Positions 41,551 to 51,799 of a stretch of DNA of 64,000 nt are shown here, in pieces. This DNA is from Ascaris suum (taxonomy: Eukaryota; Nematoda; Chromadorea; Rhabditida; Ascarididae). The stretch is from NCBI GenBank assembly GCA_013433145.1, contig CM024188.1:9352345-9416344 (forward strand). Direction: 5' to 3'. Made by a program: the position numbers and the translations under genes. Each line of letters starts with the position of its first letter. Positions within the stretch are counted from its first letter, which is position 1. The notes under the pieces were generated by a model, which worked only from the letters and a program-made list of their open reading frames with translations, searched no databases and was not told where the DNA came from.

Positions 41551-42416
41551 AGGAGGCAAACTGATAAAGTCGCGACACACCTTTCAATTTTCTGTGCTTA
41601 TTCTACAGTCTTTTTGCGTTATAACGTAAAGCGCAGTGTGGCGGTGATCTCTTTTTCTTTCTCTCTACTTTCGCACCATCTCGTAGGAACAAAAAAAGAA
41701 ACGAGGTTTGGCTGATATAGTTCTCCAGTGTTCCGAATTTCTACTTCAACTTAAAGGCCTGTTTTTTTAGCGCATTTGGGTATCTTAAGTTTAAAGACAA
41801 TAGTTAGAAGTTTCAAAAATTTCTCATTACTGGATTCATTTGAGAGCAAAAGGTTGGCGCTCTCGGATTATTGTTGGAGGGAGGAGATAAGCAGAAGATT
41901 GCCACACACAGACGATTAGTCTACGAGCGGGTGACCCAAAACTTTCCCCACAGGCAACAGACTTCATCCTCAGCGGTTGCCGATGCCAGAAAACCAAAAT
42001 ATAGGGGTCCTAGGAAAATAGAAGACGCTAGTCACCGCTGAAGGAGTTATGTTTTACCTCGCGTGAAGCACTTGGATGGCTACCACGATTTGTGGAGAAG
42101 TCTTGAGGCCTGCTCATATCAGTGTCTTGAGGATAGGGAGCGGGAGGAATAATTTATGGGCCACTCATCCTACATTTGCATATGCAAAATTCAGATTATG
42201 GGTCCTTCTTGTTCGAAAATGCAGACCGATTTGAAAGGCATGTCGCATTTAATCTTTATTCAGTGGTCACCTATTGATTACATGAGTGTTTCTACAGCTT
42301 CGAATGCAAGCAGCGCACACTGCTTAGTTTTCATGGTGCATTGTGCTACTAGTTGACAAAGGTAGCGTTGATATTAGGCCCAAAAGGAAGTGAAGGTAGC
42401 CACTCTGTAATTTCAG

Positions 42417-42799
42417 GTGCCTTTCGAAGGCGTCTATCGACAGTGGGGTTCGGTGGTGGTGGTGAGCGAGTGCGGAGGGGGTGTGGACGCAACAGCGGGA
42501 GAGGATTCATACTTGCTTGGTGCTTCGCGGATCGAAAGACTCATTCTTATCGGGGAACATGTAGTGCTTCAATGGAGTGTTTTGGGCGCTGAGGCACAGC
42601 TCCCTTCCGTTCCAGATCCGTCTCCCCACTTCTTCTGCCTACGTTGCCGCCTGAGATTCTCCACTGGAAGCCAGCTCATGGATCATGTTTCGGCAGTGCA
42701 TCCCAGCTTGCAAGGCTTATTTCCCGGTGATGCGAGTCTTCTCTCGTTCACGACCATCGTGATGTGCGATTCGAGTGTTTCTTTCGCTGAGCCTATACG
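42417..42799 (+). CDS. zfh-2: zfh-2 exon a: first C2H2 finger seen
   Basis: Internal coding exon of the zinc-finger homeobox transcription factor. The acceptor is a good nematode TTTCAG ending at 42416, and an in-frame TAA at 42408-42410 rules out a longer exon. The frame begins on a codon boundary with GTG (Val), not ATG, and the first in-frame Met lies inside the finger, so at least one 5' exon with the start codon must lie upstream. Residues about 76-96 of this exon form a C-x2-C-x12-H-x4-H finger (FFCLRCRLRFSTGSQLMDHV followed by SAVHP). The donor GTCAGT starts at 42800 and leaves two bases (CG) of an Arg codon, completed by the first base of the next exon. The exon is assigned to zfh-2 through its phase-perfect junctions with the downstream exons; this N-terminal part is not conserved enough to recognise alone. 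Confidence 0.75.
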
Positions 42800-43661
42800 G
42801 TCAGTTCGCTTCTGTGTCTCATGTATCTATTGTGGTTCTATTCTATTGGTCTTTTGGGTATTCTGCTAACAAGAAGGAAGATGATATTTGCGACAGATAA
42901 AAAAGAGCCTTCCTCGGAATGTTGATCAGTCAATTTGGCACTTTTCTTTTGGATTGCAAAAGGAACCCATTTCTGTAAGAGCGATGCCAGTAATGGCTCG
43001 CATGAGTAGCTCTAATTTTTAGCTAACTTCCTCTCCACGAGCTGCACGAGAGAGGGAGGAAGGGAGAGGATGGAGCGGTTACTCCTTTCTGTCTCTTGCT
43101 GCGTACAACTTTCGGAGTCTTGCGCAGTGAAATTTCATGCGAAACGGAAGTGCTGGAAGTTTTGACGTCGGAAAAGGCAACAAACTCTTCTATTCCTCCA
43201 CCGTCTTTTCTTTCCTCGGCTTACGAAACCTCTATTCTTCTTCTTGTTCCTTGCTTTTCATATAAGTAGATATTTTGATTGTTTCAATTTCAAAAATTTC
43301 TCATGGAAGTATGTTAGGCGAGGAGCGATTAGCCATCAATATCTGATTGCAAACCTTGAGTTTGCAGATTTGCAAGTATTTCATAGACAGCATTTTAGGG
43401 TTTACTTCCATTCATGAAGTTCTAGCGAAGCCAAATAGTGCATGACTTTTCATCCCGCGAATGCAAATCGTTTTTGCCAATCTCACGACAGAGGGTTTTT
43501 ATACACGAGTATTTAGGAGATCACAAAGCCAACCAGTATTTAGAAGTGGAGGATTTCCTGAGCGAAAATGTTTTTGTTGAGTTTCAAGCTGTGCCTGAAA
43601 TTGAGCACGTAAGGGGCAAAGGGGGGTCAACGGGTACCAACATTGCCGTTCTGTGTTTCAG

Positions 43662-43840
43662 CGAGACTATGCAGCTGGGATGCGCAGTGTTCAATGCCAG
43701 CGAGGTGACACCGAGTTCAATGGAAGCCGAGCACATAGTGCAGAGGAACTTCGTCCCAGCCGATTTTAATGCGCGCAGTTTGCAGCACGTTCCAATGAAC
43801 CTTACGAATGGGGCATCCACTCTAGCTATTATTGGCGCTG
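43662..43840 (+). CDS. zfh-2: zfh-2 exon b: linker between fingers
   Basis: Internal exon with a strong acceptor (TGTGTTTCAG ending at 43661) and donor GTAATG at 43841. It enters in phase 2 and leaves in phase 1. Of the three frames, one has an early stop and only the phase-2 frame joins exon a, as PIR-ETMQLGCAVFNASEV. It encodes about 60 residues without a complete zinc finger, ending STLAIIGAG across the next junction. An open frame of 193 codons (43438-44016) contains the exon, but the part before 43662 and after 43840 is taken as intron because of the splice signals. The intron before it is 862 bp. I infer a spacer between the first finger and the conserved finger cluster. Confidence 0.7.
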
Positions 43841-44898
43841 GTAATGCTTTGTGCTTGTTTCTAGCAGCATCTTGGCCAGTGCGGCTTTTTTCCAGGGAGA
43901 AGATGAAAGCAGAGGGGATTTCCGACTTATTTATATACCGAAAAAAAAATCTGAGAAAAGTTCCTTTTGTAAAAGATGGGGTAAAGTTATTGCTTTTATA
44001 CCCCAAGGTGGTATAACGTTGTCGCGATAAAAAGGCTCACAGAATGCTTCACTTTCTGCTTTCCCTCCTCTTCCCCGTCTTTTTCTTCATCTTCTCCTCT
44101 TCCAGACTCATTTGTTCCTTAGTAGAAAGGAGGGACTTCATCTTTTCCAAAATGCCCTTCCATGGAGAGCGGAGAGAGGGGGTGGGTTGCTTTCTATCTT
44201 GCCTGCAGAGCTAGTTGTGTTTTATTTTTTGATCGGATAGTATTACTGATAAAAACGTCGGGAACAATAAATGCAAAAGTGCTTGCCTTCTTATGGCTGT
44301 TATTAAAATCTTGTCGCGCGATTTTGTATAATGATAATATGATTAGCAATAACCGTTTCATTTATTACACCAGCATGCCCCATCCCAGCCACTGTAGTTG
44401 CGTCGGTACGATCGGAGCATCAATTTTCGGACATAGCTGACCACTGTCCATAATTTTCTGTTTGTACGACTTTCAGTTCCTGACAGCGTATACTTTGAGT
44501 GGCTCTCAACCGGACTGCTGCCTTCTCGCTGCACTGAAAAGAACACATGAAAGCAGAGATGGGCAAAAATTGAAATTTTTAAATGATATGCAGACAGATT
44601 AGTAAATTGCATTTTTCCGGAAGATTGCACTACATTAAAAGTTCAGGCTTGTTGACATATTTGATGTTTGGCATAAAACAATTTATAAATTCATGAAAAC
44701 GAGGAAGGAAAGGGCCTCAGATATGAGATAATGAAAGGTTGATGAAAACTTGAAATTGCAAGTCACTCGTAGCTCGAAATTACTAATTGGAATAAATAAC
44801 ACTAAGAAATGTGATCACAGAACTGGATAATAGGGTAAAATGGCAGTGGAGGAAATGTGAGGCGAAATGACCGTGAAACGTTTCGCTCAACGTTTCAG

Positions 44899-44964
44899 CT
44901 ATTCAAACGAGGCGATTCGGATTCTGTAGACCAATAGAAGTGAGCACAGAATTAACTTTAAGTG
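44899..44964 (+). other. possible phase-neutral cassette exon inside zfh-2 intron b-c
   Basis: A 66-bp segment lies between a strong TTTCAG acceptor (ending 44898) and a consensus GTAAGT donor (44965). It is open in the frame dictated by exon b (phase 1 in, phase 1 out), so inclusion would add 22 residues without shifting the frame: exon b can splice either to this segment or directly to exon c. The residues (AIQTRRFGFCRPIEVSTELT...) match nothing I know. An open frame of this size with a length divisible by three is not rare by chance, so the splice signals carry most of the weight. Confidence 0.3.
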
Positions 44965-45075
44965 GTAAGTGCTTGCGTGAAATCGCACTCTATGGAGGAT
45001 GCGCAGCGGCTCTCAGCTATAAATTTATTTCCTCCAAACTCAAAGCTTTATATGCAGTATTCGTATGTGTTTAAG

Positions 45076-45236
45076 GTGAGCTGGACGCTGTCGCATCGTC
45101 GAGTCCCATTATTTCTGCTGTCGCGCTAACTGCACGTAATAGCTCGAAAACACTCAAGTGTCCCAAATGTAATTGGCATTACAAGTATCATGAGACACTG
45201 GAAATACATATGAAAGAAAAACATGCCGAAAATGAG
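45076..45236 (+). CDS. zfh-2: zfh-2 exon c: conserved [10 protein letters not shown] finger
   Basis: This exon encodes the highly conserved ZFHX finger [20 protein letters not shown] then KEKH (C-x2-C-x12-H-x4-H), followed by AENE at the donor. [10 protein letters not shown] is a hallmark of the ZFHX3/ZFHX4/zfh2 family, and this is one of the two strongest identifications in the window. The acceptor is inferred from phase: only GTTTAAG ending at 45075 supplies the two bases needed after exon b's phase-1 end and keeps the frame open ([17 protein letters not shown]). Better-looking AG sites downstream give the wrong phase. The donor GTGAGA at 45237 lies on a codon boundary. Its donor context is repeated at the next acceptor (see the intron entry). 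Confidence 0.88.
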
Positions 45237-45607
45237 GTGAGATTATGCTTTGTTTTTTTTTTTTTTGGTTCTCCGAAATACTCAAATGCTGGTGTAGCTC
45301 ATTAATACCTGTTGAACGTCTTCGATCCTCTTCCATTTCACGTGTAATGATCGAACACCTCCTTTGGAAAGTTCTTCCTCTTTTGGAGTCATACTGTTCA
45401 AATTTGGAGAAAGCGGAGGTTTGCAAGCAATAGGCAGGTTATTTTATTTTGTCATTTGTCATAGGTTATTTCATGATATGCGTTTAACTGCTGTGCAAAA
45501 GCGAGTATTTTGGAATCGTTCTAGAAGCCGGAATCTTAGGAGCACACTAAAGTAAGTTTATGAGGTTTATGAGTTGTTTGCGCTTTACATCATGAAGCGA
45601 ATTTGAG
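45237..45607 (+). other. zfh-2 intron c-d with an 11-bp direct repeat at both splice sites
   Basis: This 371-bp phase-0 intron begins inside one copy of TGAGGTGAGAT (45233-45243) and ends inside a second exact copy (45604-45614). The GT in the first copy is the donor. The AG in the second copy is the acceptor, and its following GTGAGAT is coding (Val-Arg-Cys). The acceptor is therefore TTTGAG rather than the usual CAG. A 17-base T-tract (TTTGTTTTTTTTTTTTTGG region, about 45249-45267) lies near the donor end rather than the acceptor. Confidence 0.7.
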
Positions 45608-45800
45608 GTGAGATGTATTTATTGTGTGCAAGGGCGAGCACATCCTCGTCTGGCGCGAGGTGAGAGCTATTCGTGCGGCTATAAGCCCTACAGATGCGAA
45701 CTGTGCAAATACAGCACCACAACGAAGGGTAACCTCAGCATTCACATGCAAAGCGACAAACATTTGCACGCCGTACAGGAAATGCCAGCCATTCTGTCAG
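45608..45800 (+). CDS. zfh-2: zfh-2 exon d: GYKPYRC / [17 protein letters not shown] finger
   Basis: This exon is the best anchor of the gene. It encodes a Cys pair (RCIYC), then [20 protein letters not shown], then the finger [23 protein letters not shown] (C-x2-C-x12-H-x5-H). The block is almost invariant in ZFHX3/ZFHX4 and zfh2 proteins as far as I recall them. Phase 0 at the start follows from exon c. The donor GTTGCG at 45801 leaves one base (G) after ...EMPAILS and is required by the phase of exon e. If translation ran on, the frame would reach a stop near 45851. The protein is a nuclear, DNA-binding developmental and neuronal transcription factor by family knowledge. Confidence 0.93.
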
Positions 45801-46362
45801 GTTGCGCACTTTTCTTTCGTTCATTATTGCCTACTATAGATAGAGATGTGTAGTGCGAGGATGTTGATTGTCCATTAAAAGGTTAATTCAGAGACCTGTT
45901 GTCACATTTCTGCTCTCATTTCTTTTTTTTTCTACCCTTCTCACTTATTGCTTTAGATTGACGGCGTTTTTTTCACACGTTTCACGCTTAGCTGGTATCA
46001 GCAACAAAGCACCGCTGTTCGCCCCAACATGTCTCTGAAGGCTTATAACTTGAAGATTTTGCTTGCAGAGTTCATGAGAAGTATTTATTTGCAGAGGTTC
46101 TTAAGTCTCGCATTCCATTTAATTTGCCTACGCCTTTGATGCCTTTCACATTGTTCGCCAAGTGAATATTATGGCGCACAATTATCAGTTCTTTACTAGG
46201 AATAAATGTAAGCATTCGTCAGAAAGCGGTTGTGCACTGCTTTCTGAGAAAAATCAGCAGGTGGGTGGGAGGTCATGGAGTTGTTAGGACGATAGCGATT
46301 TTATTGTTGTGTTGTTCGCCTGCGACACAGAATTAAACTGTAAAAGAGCGAACGTTCTTCAG

Positions 46363-46470
46363 GCAACTGTGGCACACGATGCTCCGAACTGGACTCTGAG
46401 AATACGCTTCAGTGCTTAGTGTGTTCGAATTACTCCAGTGACAGCGTTCACGATATGCTAGAACATATCG
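46363..46470 (+). CDS. zfh-2: zfh-2 exon e: LQCLVC atypical Cys-pair module
   Basis: A 108-bp exon after a good TTCTTCAG acceptor (ending 46362), entering and leaving in phase 1. It encodes NCGTRCSELDSENTLQCLVC followed by SNYSSDSVHDMLEHI. The LQCLVC...D.S..DMLEHI motif is the conserved module between two fingers of ZFHX proteins; the Cys pair is followed by one His only, so it is not a complete C2H2 finger here. The donor is GTAGTC at 46471. The joint with exon f reads LEHI-EKDRSRP, which matches the family's pattern and supports both the donor and the unusual next acceptor. Confidence 0.85.
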
Positions 46471-47234
46471 GTAGTCGTTTTCACTGTACTATCATGCTTT
46501 AATTTATTGCCACTTCTTTTGCTCCATTCATAACAGCTATAACGTATCATTGTTTCTTTCCGATTTACTCCTAATGTTGTGGTTTACTTGTGAAGGAATT
46601 ATCAAAAAAACTGCTACTGTATGATGCGCTGCTGAAACGTATTTCCGGCAATGCCAGTGCGAAGCCTTGGCATCGCCGGAAATAAATATGATTCGTGGAA
46701 CTGCTTTCTTGAATACTGTGAGAACTGTGCTTATTAGAAATGTCAAATGTTTCTACTACGCAATTTTTTTTTCCATTTACCTCCGGTATTATCTGTCACT
46801 GTTTCTGTTTGCTGCACGGGAGAGGGTGGAGGGCGGGTTCGATGTTTCCTCCTAGCATCAAATGCTAACTGTCCTTTCTAACAGGAACTGCTCCTGTACT
46901 ACTGATTTTGTCTTACTTCTGCCCAGTTCTCTTCGCCGTCTTGACGCTTTATATAAAACAGTGTCCAGCTCGAAGCAACCTCGAACGAGCGATGTATTTC
47001 AGTGATAACTAATGGTTTTTTTCGCTGTTTTGCAGGCTAAAACGTATTCCTATGGGATTCAATTTAGAGAATACACAAAAACTCTAAATTTTGGGAAACG
47101 AATCGGGGTTTTGACTCACATTTGCAAGGGTAAACGGGAATTTGGGAGTTTGGTGTTGCCTAGCGCTTTTTCTTTCGACGACAAAAGGTGCACTGAGATC
47201 TCTCTCTCCCATTAATTTCCCCTCCCCTATTATT

Positions 47235-47246
47235 CCCCCCCCCCCC
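47235..47246 (+). repeat. poly-C run (12) inside zfh-2 intron e-f
   Basis: Twelve C embedded in a pyrimidine-rich patch (about 47213-47262) in the last recognised zfh-2 intron. It would be C-rich in the pre-mRNA, with the G-run on the template strand. Confidence 0.95.
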
Positions 47247-48317
47247 TCAGCCCTACTCGCTCTTTTCCGTGTCCACCATCCTTTGTTACGCTGACCCCGG
47301 AATTGTTTGCTGCTATAAAGTAGCATTGTAAATGATGAGTTGTAGTGCAAGCGGGGTTGGAGGAGGGGTACAATGGTTGATTTGAGTTTTGGCGAAATTT
47401 TTTCCACATATAGCCGTTATTCGGTCAAAGAGCGACTTTCTGGAATGCTGTACGACTCTTGCATTATCATCTGATGGATTCCATCCAAGTCAGTAAAAAT
47501 TCGTCGGCGTCTATTCGCTCTTGTGTAAAGATGCCGACAGCTCTATTCGGTGATCTTTTGCGACTATCATATTAGTATTCATTTGGTTCACTTGGAAAGG
47601 GCCCACTAAGAGTAACTCTTCGTTAGCTGCTTCTATATACAGACACAGATCTGTTTGCAATTAGTCAGCCTACAAACAGATATGACCTGTGTAGAACGTA
47701 GAACGAACAACACTGTAATGTTAATGAGTATAATGAATCGCATACGCTTGCCTGAGATCCCTAAAATTTGTCACTGTACTTTACAATTTATTTATTGCAT
47801 AATTTACATTTCAAGCTACCTTACAAACTTATGCACTTACGTACTTGTGCAAATGCTACAAGCGTTGTAGATATGAAAGCTTATACGGAAGTCTCTAGAT
47901 ATTCAGTGAGCAGTTATTACTTAAGTATAGGAAATCTGGACATACCGACTTGCGAGCGGTCTTTCGAAGCTGCCTGCCTTTGCTTCGCATCTCCGCTCAT
48001 CCCTTTCGAACTTATCGCATGCTGGTAACTTTTCGTAGGTTAATTGCTGACACAGGTTTGTCGCTGATATTTCGCAGTTTCACTGTATTCCCGATTGGGA
48101 ATTCCGTTGAAATTCTCCTTCAAACTAGTCAACCTTAATTAAACACTTTATTTAATATGTTACGCAGTAGGCCATGAACTGAACGCAAGTTGTCCAGTAG
48201 CAATATCTTTAAAAGATCTTTTGCTTTTATTTTCTGTTTGCTTGCTTTTTTCTCATCCTTTTCATGTTTTTTATGTTTTCGGTGTTGGTTTCGTTTTTTC
48301 ACAAAAAAAGTCTTAAG

Positions 48318-48463
48318 AGAAGGATCGAAGCCGTCCGGTAATCGGTGATATGTCGATACTACATGGTGTTTATCAGTGCAATCTATGCCCCTATAGTACG
48401 AACCTGAAGGCCAATTTCCAACTTCACACAAGAACCGACAAGCACTTGCAACGTGTGCAAATG
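48318..48463 (+). CDS. zfh-2: zfh-2 exon f: CNLCPYSTNLKANFQLH finger, last exon found
   Basis: This exon encodes EKDRSRPVIGDMSILHGVYQ then the finger CNLCPYSTNLKANFQLH-TRTDKH (C-x2-C-x12-H-x5-H), a conserved ZFHX element. An in-frame TAA lies just upstream (around 48313-48315), and the only acceptor that gives the required phase is TCTTAAG ending at 48317. An ATG at 48350 in the same frame is internal (Met of GDMSIL). The donor GTTAGT starts at 48464 in phase 0 after ...QRVQM. The family would continue with further fingers and then homeodomains; I searched the following 15.5 kb for the next finger motif (a C-x2-C-DYYT-like block) and did not see it, so the next intron is very long or the next exon is divergent. 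Confidence 0.9.
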
Positions 48464-51400
48464 GTTAGTGCTTTCAAAGAATGTTTGCAATTCCGAAGAG
48501 TGAATAGAAACGAGAACTGTGTTAAGCAGAGCGAGGCGACAAACAGGTATATCAAATCAAATAATTACCCCGATCAAGCGACACTTGTCTGCGGAGGATC
48601 TGTGTCGAGAGGTAATTATGAAAGTATCGCGTAAACTCTCAATTGTGATGGTCTGTCTGCTCAAGATGAAGCCTTAAAATATTTGCAACAGAGATATATC
48701 AAATAACACATACTCTTTTTCCGATTTGAAGGTTTTCATTTGTTAATTTCTTGCATGCATGTAAGACACATTGTTGCATTATGATTTCTTAGTTGTGAGT
48801 ATTGATATCTAATGAAAAGGTTTGTTTTGAAGGGAAAGTGCCAAAAACTATGAGGATTGTCAGTGATGTGTGCCTTCGAATAGAGCTATTAAAGAATCTA
48901 ATTTTCGAGAAAGCATTCTGCATTTTTAAATGTAGAAAACAGTACACTTTTGATGTTTCAGTTTTGCCGGCTTTTGTTTAGAAAAATTGCGCAGCGTTTC
49001 TCATAAAGCTTTTTCTCGATGGGATCATAACTGGGCGCTTGTCGTGGAGATGTGACTGCCTGAAGATAGTTTTCTTCTACCACTTTTTGTGTTTTCTATC
49101 TTTATGAGCAGTAGCCGAATTATTGCACCATCAGGTAAATCTTCATGAGTCCGTATTTACTCGCATTTTATCACCACGTAAAAACTTTGTCATCTTCTGC
49201 TCCTGTAGTTGAAATCAAATACTTCTATGTCATCATACTCTTGCCCACAACAAACCCTTCCCACCTGCTGTCTTTTAGTGTTCTTCTGACGTAGAAACCG
49301 GGCATAGTGCGACACATGTCGAGCGAGGTTTTATTCAATTTTTCACACGTAGTTTGCTGATTACGCAGCGAACATGCTTCTCTTTGCCTACTGTGAAGTC
49401 TGAAGCATTTAGAATGCAACAAAGGTTATCCACTGTTTTGTTTCGATGATGCGCGATAACGGTCGTCGACCAGGAACCTGGTCAGTTAGAACTGACTAGT
49501 GAAAACTTTGTTCTAGCAAAATGACGTTTAGATAAATTGGTCGCAAGAATTAACTAAAGTGAAGTCGTCTATGGGAAAATAAGAAAGGTCATGGGATGAC
49601 TACAGGTGCTCATCTCCCTTAGGCTACAAGATGCGTAGCATTTCATCTGGCAATTTTGTGCTCGCCATGAGGCCTCTACCGTCTGTGATTAATCGCGAGA
49701 AAACCGTATCGTAAAGCCCACTCCACTTCCCTTTAATTGTTCCAAATAAACGGTATATTTAGTTACCACTTTCCTCTGCACTTTGTTCTGGACGTGAACG
49801 GATGAAAATTTTCGCTAGATTGCCAGAACTGCACTTTACCATATCATATTTCCGCAACATAAACACATTCGGTTGAAGGCACCATTCAGGTGCGTTTATT
49901 GACATTCGCAACGTTCAGATAACTCATGTAGTACCAATGTTGATTATGGCAACTGATGAATTCCTAAGTATGCACGAAAGGTAAAATGAGTCAGCAACGG
50001 GTACGAAGCACCTGATATTCCCCCGAGGTTTGAATGTCCCTGCTGATGCGTTCGTTTCCCTCCGAAAACGGTACTAATGTCTCTTCATTCTGTACCATTC
50101 TTTCGATTTTTTCGACCCATCTTCCCCCACGTACCATCAAACTAGATAGGGCGTAGTAAGGTTTGAATTGGCACGATCACGGAAGAAGCCAATGCTTGCG
50201 GCATATTGCTCTTACAGTTTTCTTACCGTTATGGCTGTGTTTATTTGCATCGACAATCTGAGGTGACATCGTTACATTCCTTGACTGTTCGTCGATTTCA
50301 TGTGTTCCCTGAAAAGTTTTCTTTGCGCGCTCCTTACAGTAGAAAATAAAGAGGTGCTCAGTATATTTGTATATTTGACGTTTTTGATTTTGAGCAAGAT
50401 ACAGCACTTCGAGGAAGCTTTCGTCCCGATCCCAACATTGTTGTTTTTGTTTTCTCATTAATTCGTTTTGAGGTTTCCTTCATGCTCACTGCAACACACC
50501 ACTAAGAGTGAGCTGCTTTGTCTCGGATATTCCCTACGAAATGTGAGGATGACAAATTCCTGCCCTTCCGAGCGCGCATTTTCATCGAGTATTTACACAT
50601 TCTGTGGAGGAAGACGGTCTTACAGGACTTTGAAATGGCTAAGTAATGTTACCGTTTCAACATTTGAAACTTCTGTCCCTATTGTTGGTCGGCTGGTCAC
50701 TTTGGACTTGCATTTCTCGAAGGATTTTCCTTCTTCATAATAAGCAGTTCTCGCACTGTCACCCTACTCCTTTCAGATACCTCCCGTTCCATCCACTTCG
50801 TTCACATTGTGAAAGTGTTTATTTTCTTTTTTTTTTTGCTGCAGTATTATCAGTCGGCTTCCTCAATATATTTGCCTACATTCATTTGAAATGGACTGCT
50901 ATAAATGACAGAAGTTTATGGAGTGAATATCGTGGCTGTCCTTGAGCACAGTTTTCCAAACCAGGCTCGCATCTTTTCCATCCTTTGTCAGCGTGCTGTC
51001 TGTTCGCATATCCTCAGGGGGTCCTGAGGCTGGCGTCAGTGCCACCAGTGCGGCTTCTTGCTAACTGCAACAGCGAAAATAGTGTGCTGCAGATTTTAAA
51101 ACGTTGACTTCTGTGATGAAAGCATGCCCCCTCAGAAGTGCACGCAAAAGCTGGAAAGGACGTTATGATTATGAAAACCTTAAAGCCTCCAAAACCATTA
51201 ACACTGTTGGCATTTCGGCCTCTCAAAGTTCTTGTCGTCGTCTTCATTCCACTCGTTAACCATTAAGCAGATTCTAATCGTTCCTTCACTGCTTCATGGA
51301 CAGTTCTATTTCTCATCAAAGCATCGCAGCATGTACAGGTTCTTTCCTTCCATATGATCGCTAAAGGACATCGAATTCGCTCATAGTGACGTGCCGCTCG

Positions 51401-51762
51401 TTGTTCTAATCCTAAGCGCATGAATAAGGTTAAACCGCTTACCCATATAGACGACAAAATGAAAGCACCACAGGTCCACTGTTGATGCTAAACCCACTTC
51501 TCATACAGCGTCCAAGCGTGTGTTCAAATTAATGCGGTATTTTATTTTTTTAAACCTCCCAACCTGGAATGGAAACCGCGAGAGCATATGGTTGTCATTC
51601 TGCATGGATAAATTTTTGTTCCAGACTGTAAAATGGTAAAATGGATTTGCAATTGTAAATAAACTTAGTCATTTCCAATTCAGCTGCTAGGAATATCCTT
51701 TCTATGCATTCATTTGACAAAAAGCCTACGGGCATTCGTTTTGAATGAGTTCAAGAGAAATG

Positions 51763-51799
51763 TTTTTTTTTGGGGGGGGGGGGGAGGGGGAGAGGGGAG
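51763..51799 (+). repeat. T9-G13 homopolymer junction followed by a G-rich quadruplex candidate
   Basis: Nine T (51763-51771) are followed by thirteen G (51772-51784) and then GGGGG and GGGG runs separated by one to three bases, meeting the usual four-run quadruplex pattern on the + strand. Confidence 0.93.

Larger units (their letters stand above)
42417..48463 (+). other. zfh-2: zfh-2 partial gene span (six exons, five introns)
   Basis: This is the genomic span of the recognised exons, totalling 1170 nt and 390 codons with one continuous frame. Intron lengths are 862, 1235, 371, 562 and 1847 bp. Neither the 5' start nor the 3' end is seen. Four complete C2H2 fingers are present, in exons a, c, d and f. 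Family knowledge: ZFHX proteins are very large nuclear regulators with many C2H2 fingers followed by several homeodomains; C. elegans has one, zfh-2. No promoter can be placed because the first exon is unknown. Confidence 0.88.

Noticed and set aside
42417..42869. Standalone 150-codon protein starting with GTG
   Set aside because: The GTG is the first codon after a splice acceptor, not a start; the frame after 42799 is intron.
43438..44016. 192-codon frame read as a complete gene
   Set aside because: Only 43662-43840 is coding; the flanks lie outside strong splice signals, and the remainder is intron of zfh-2.
45245..45433. 62-codon + frame starting in the T-tract
   Set aside because: Lies in zfh-2 intron c-d and carries no motif.
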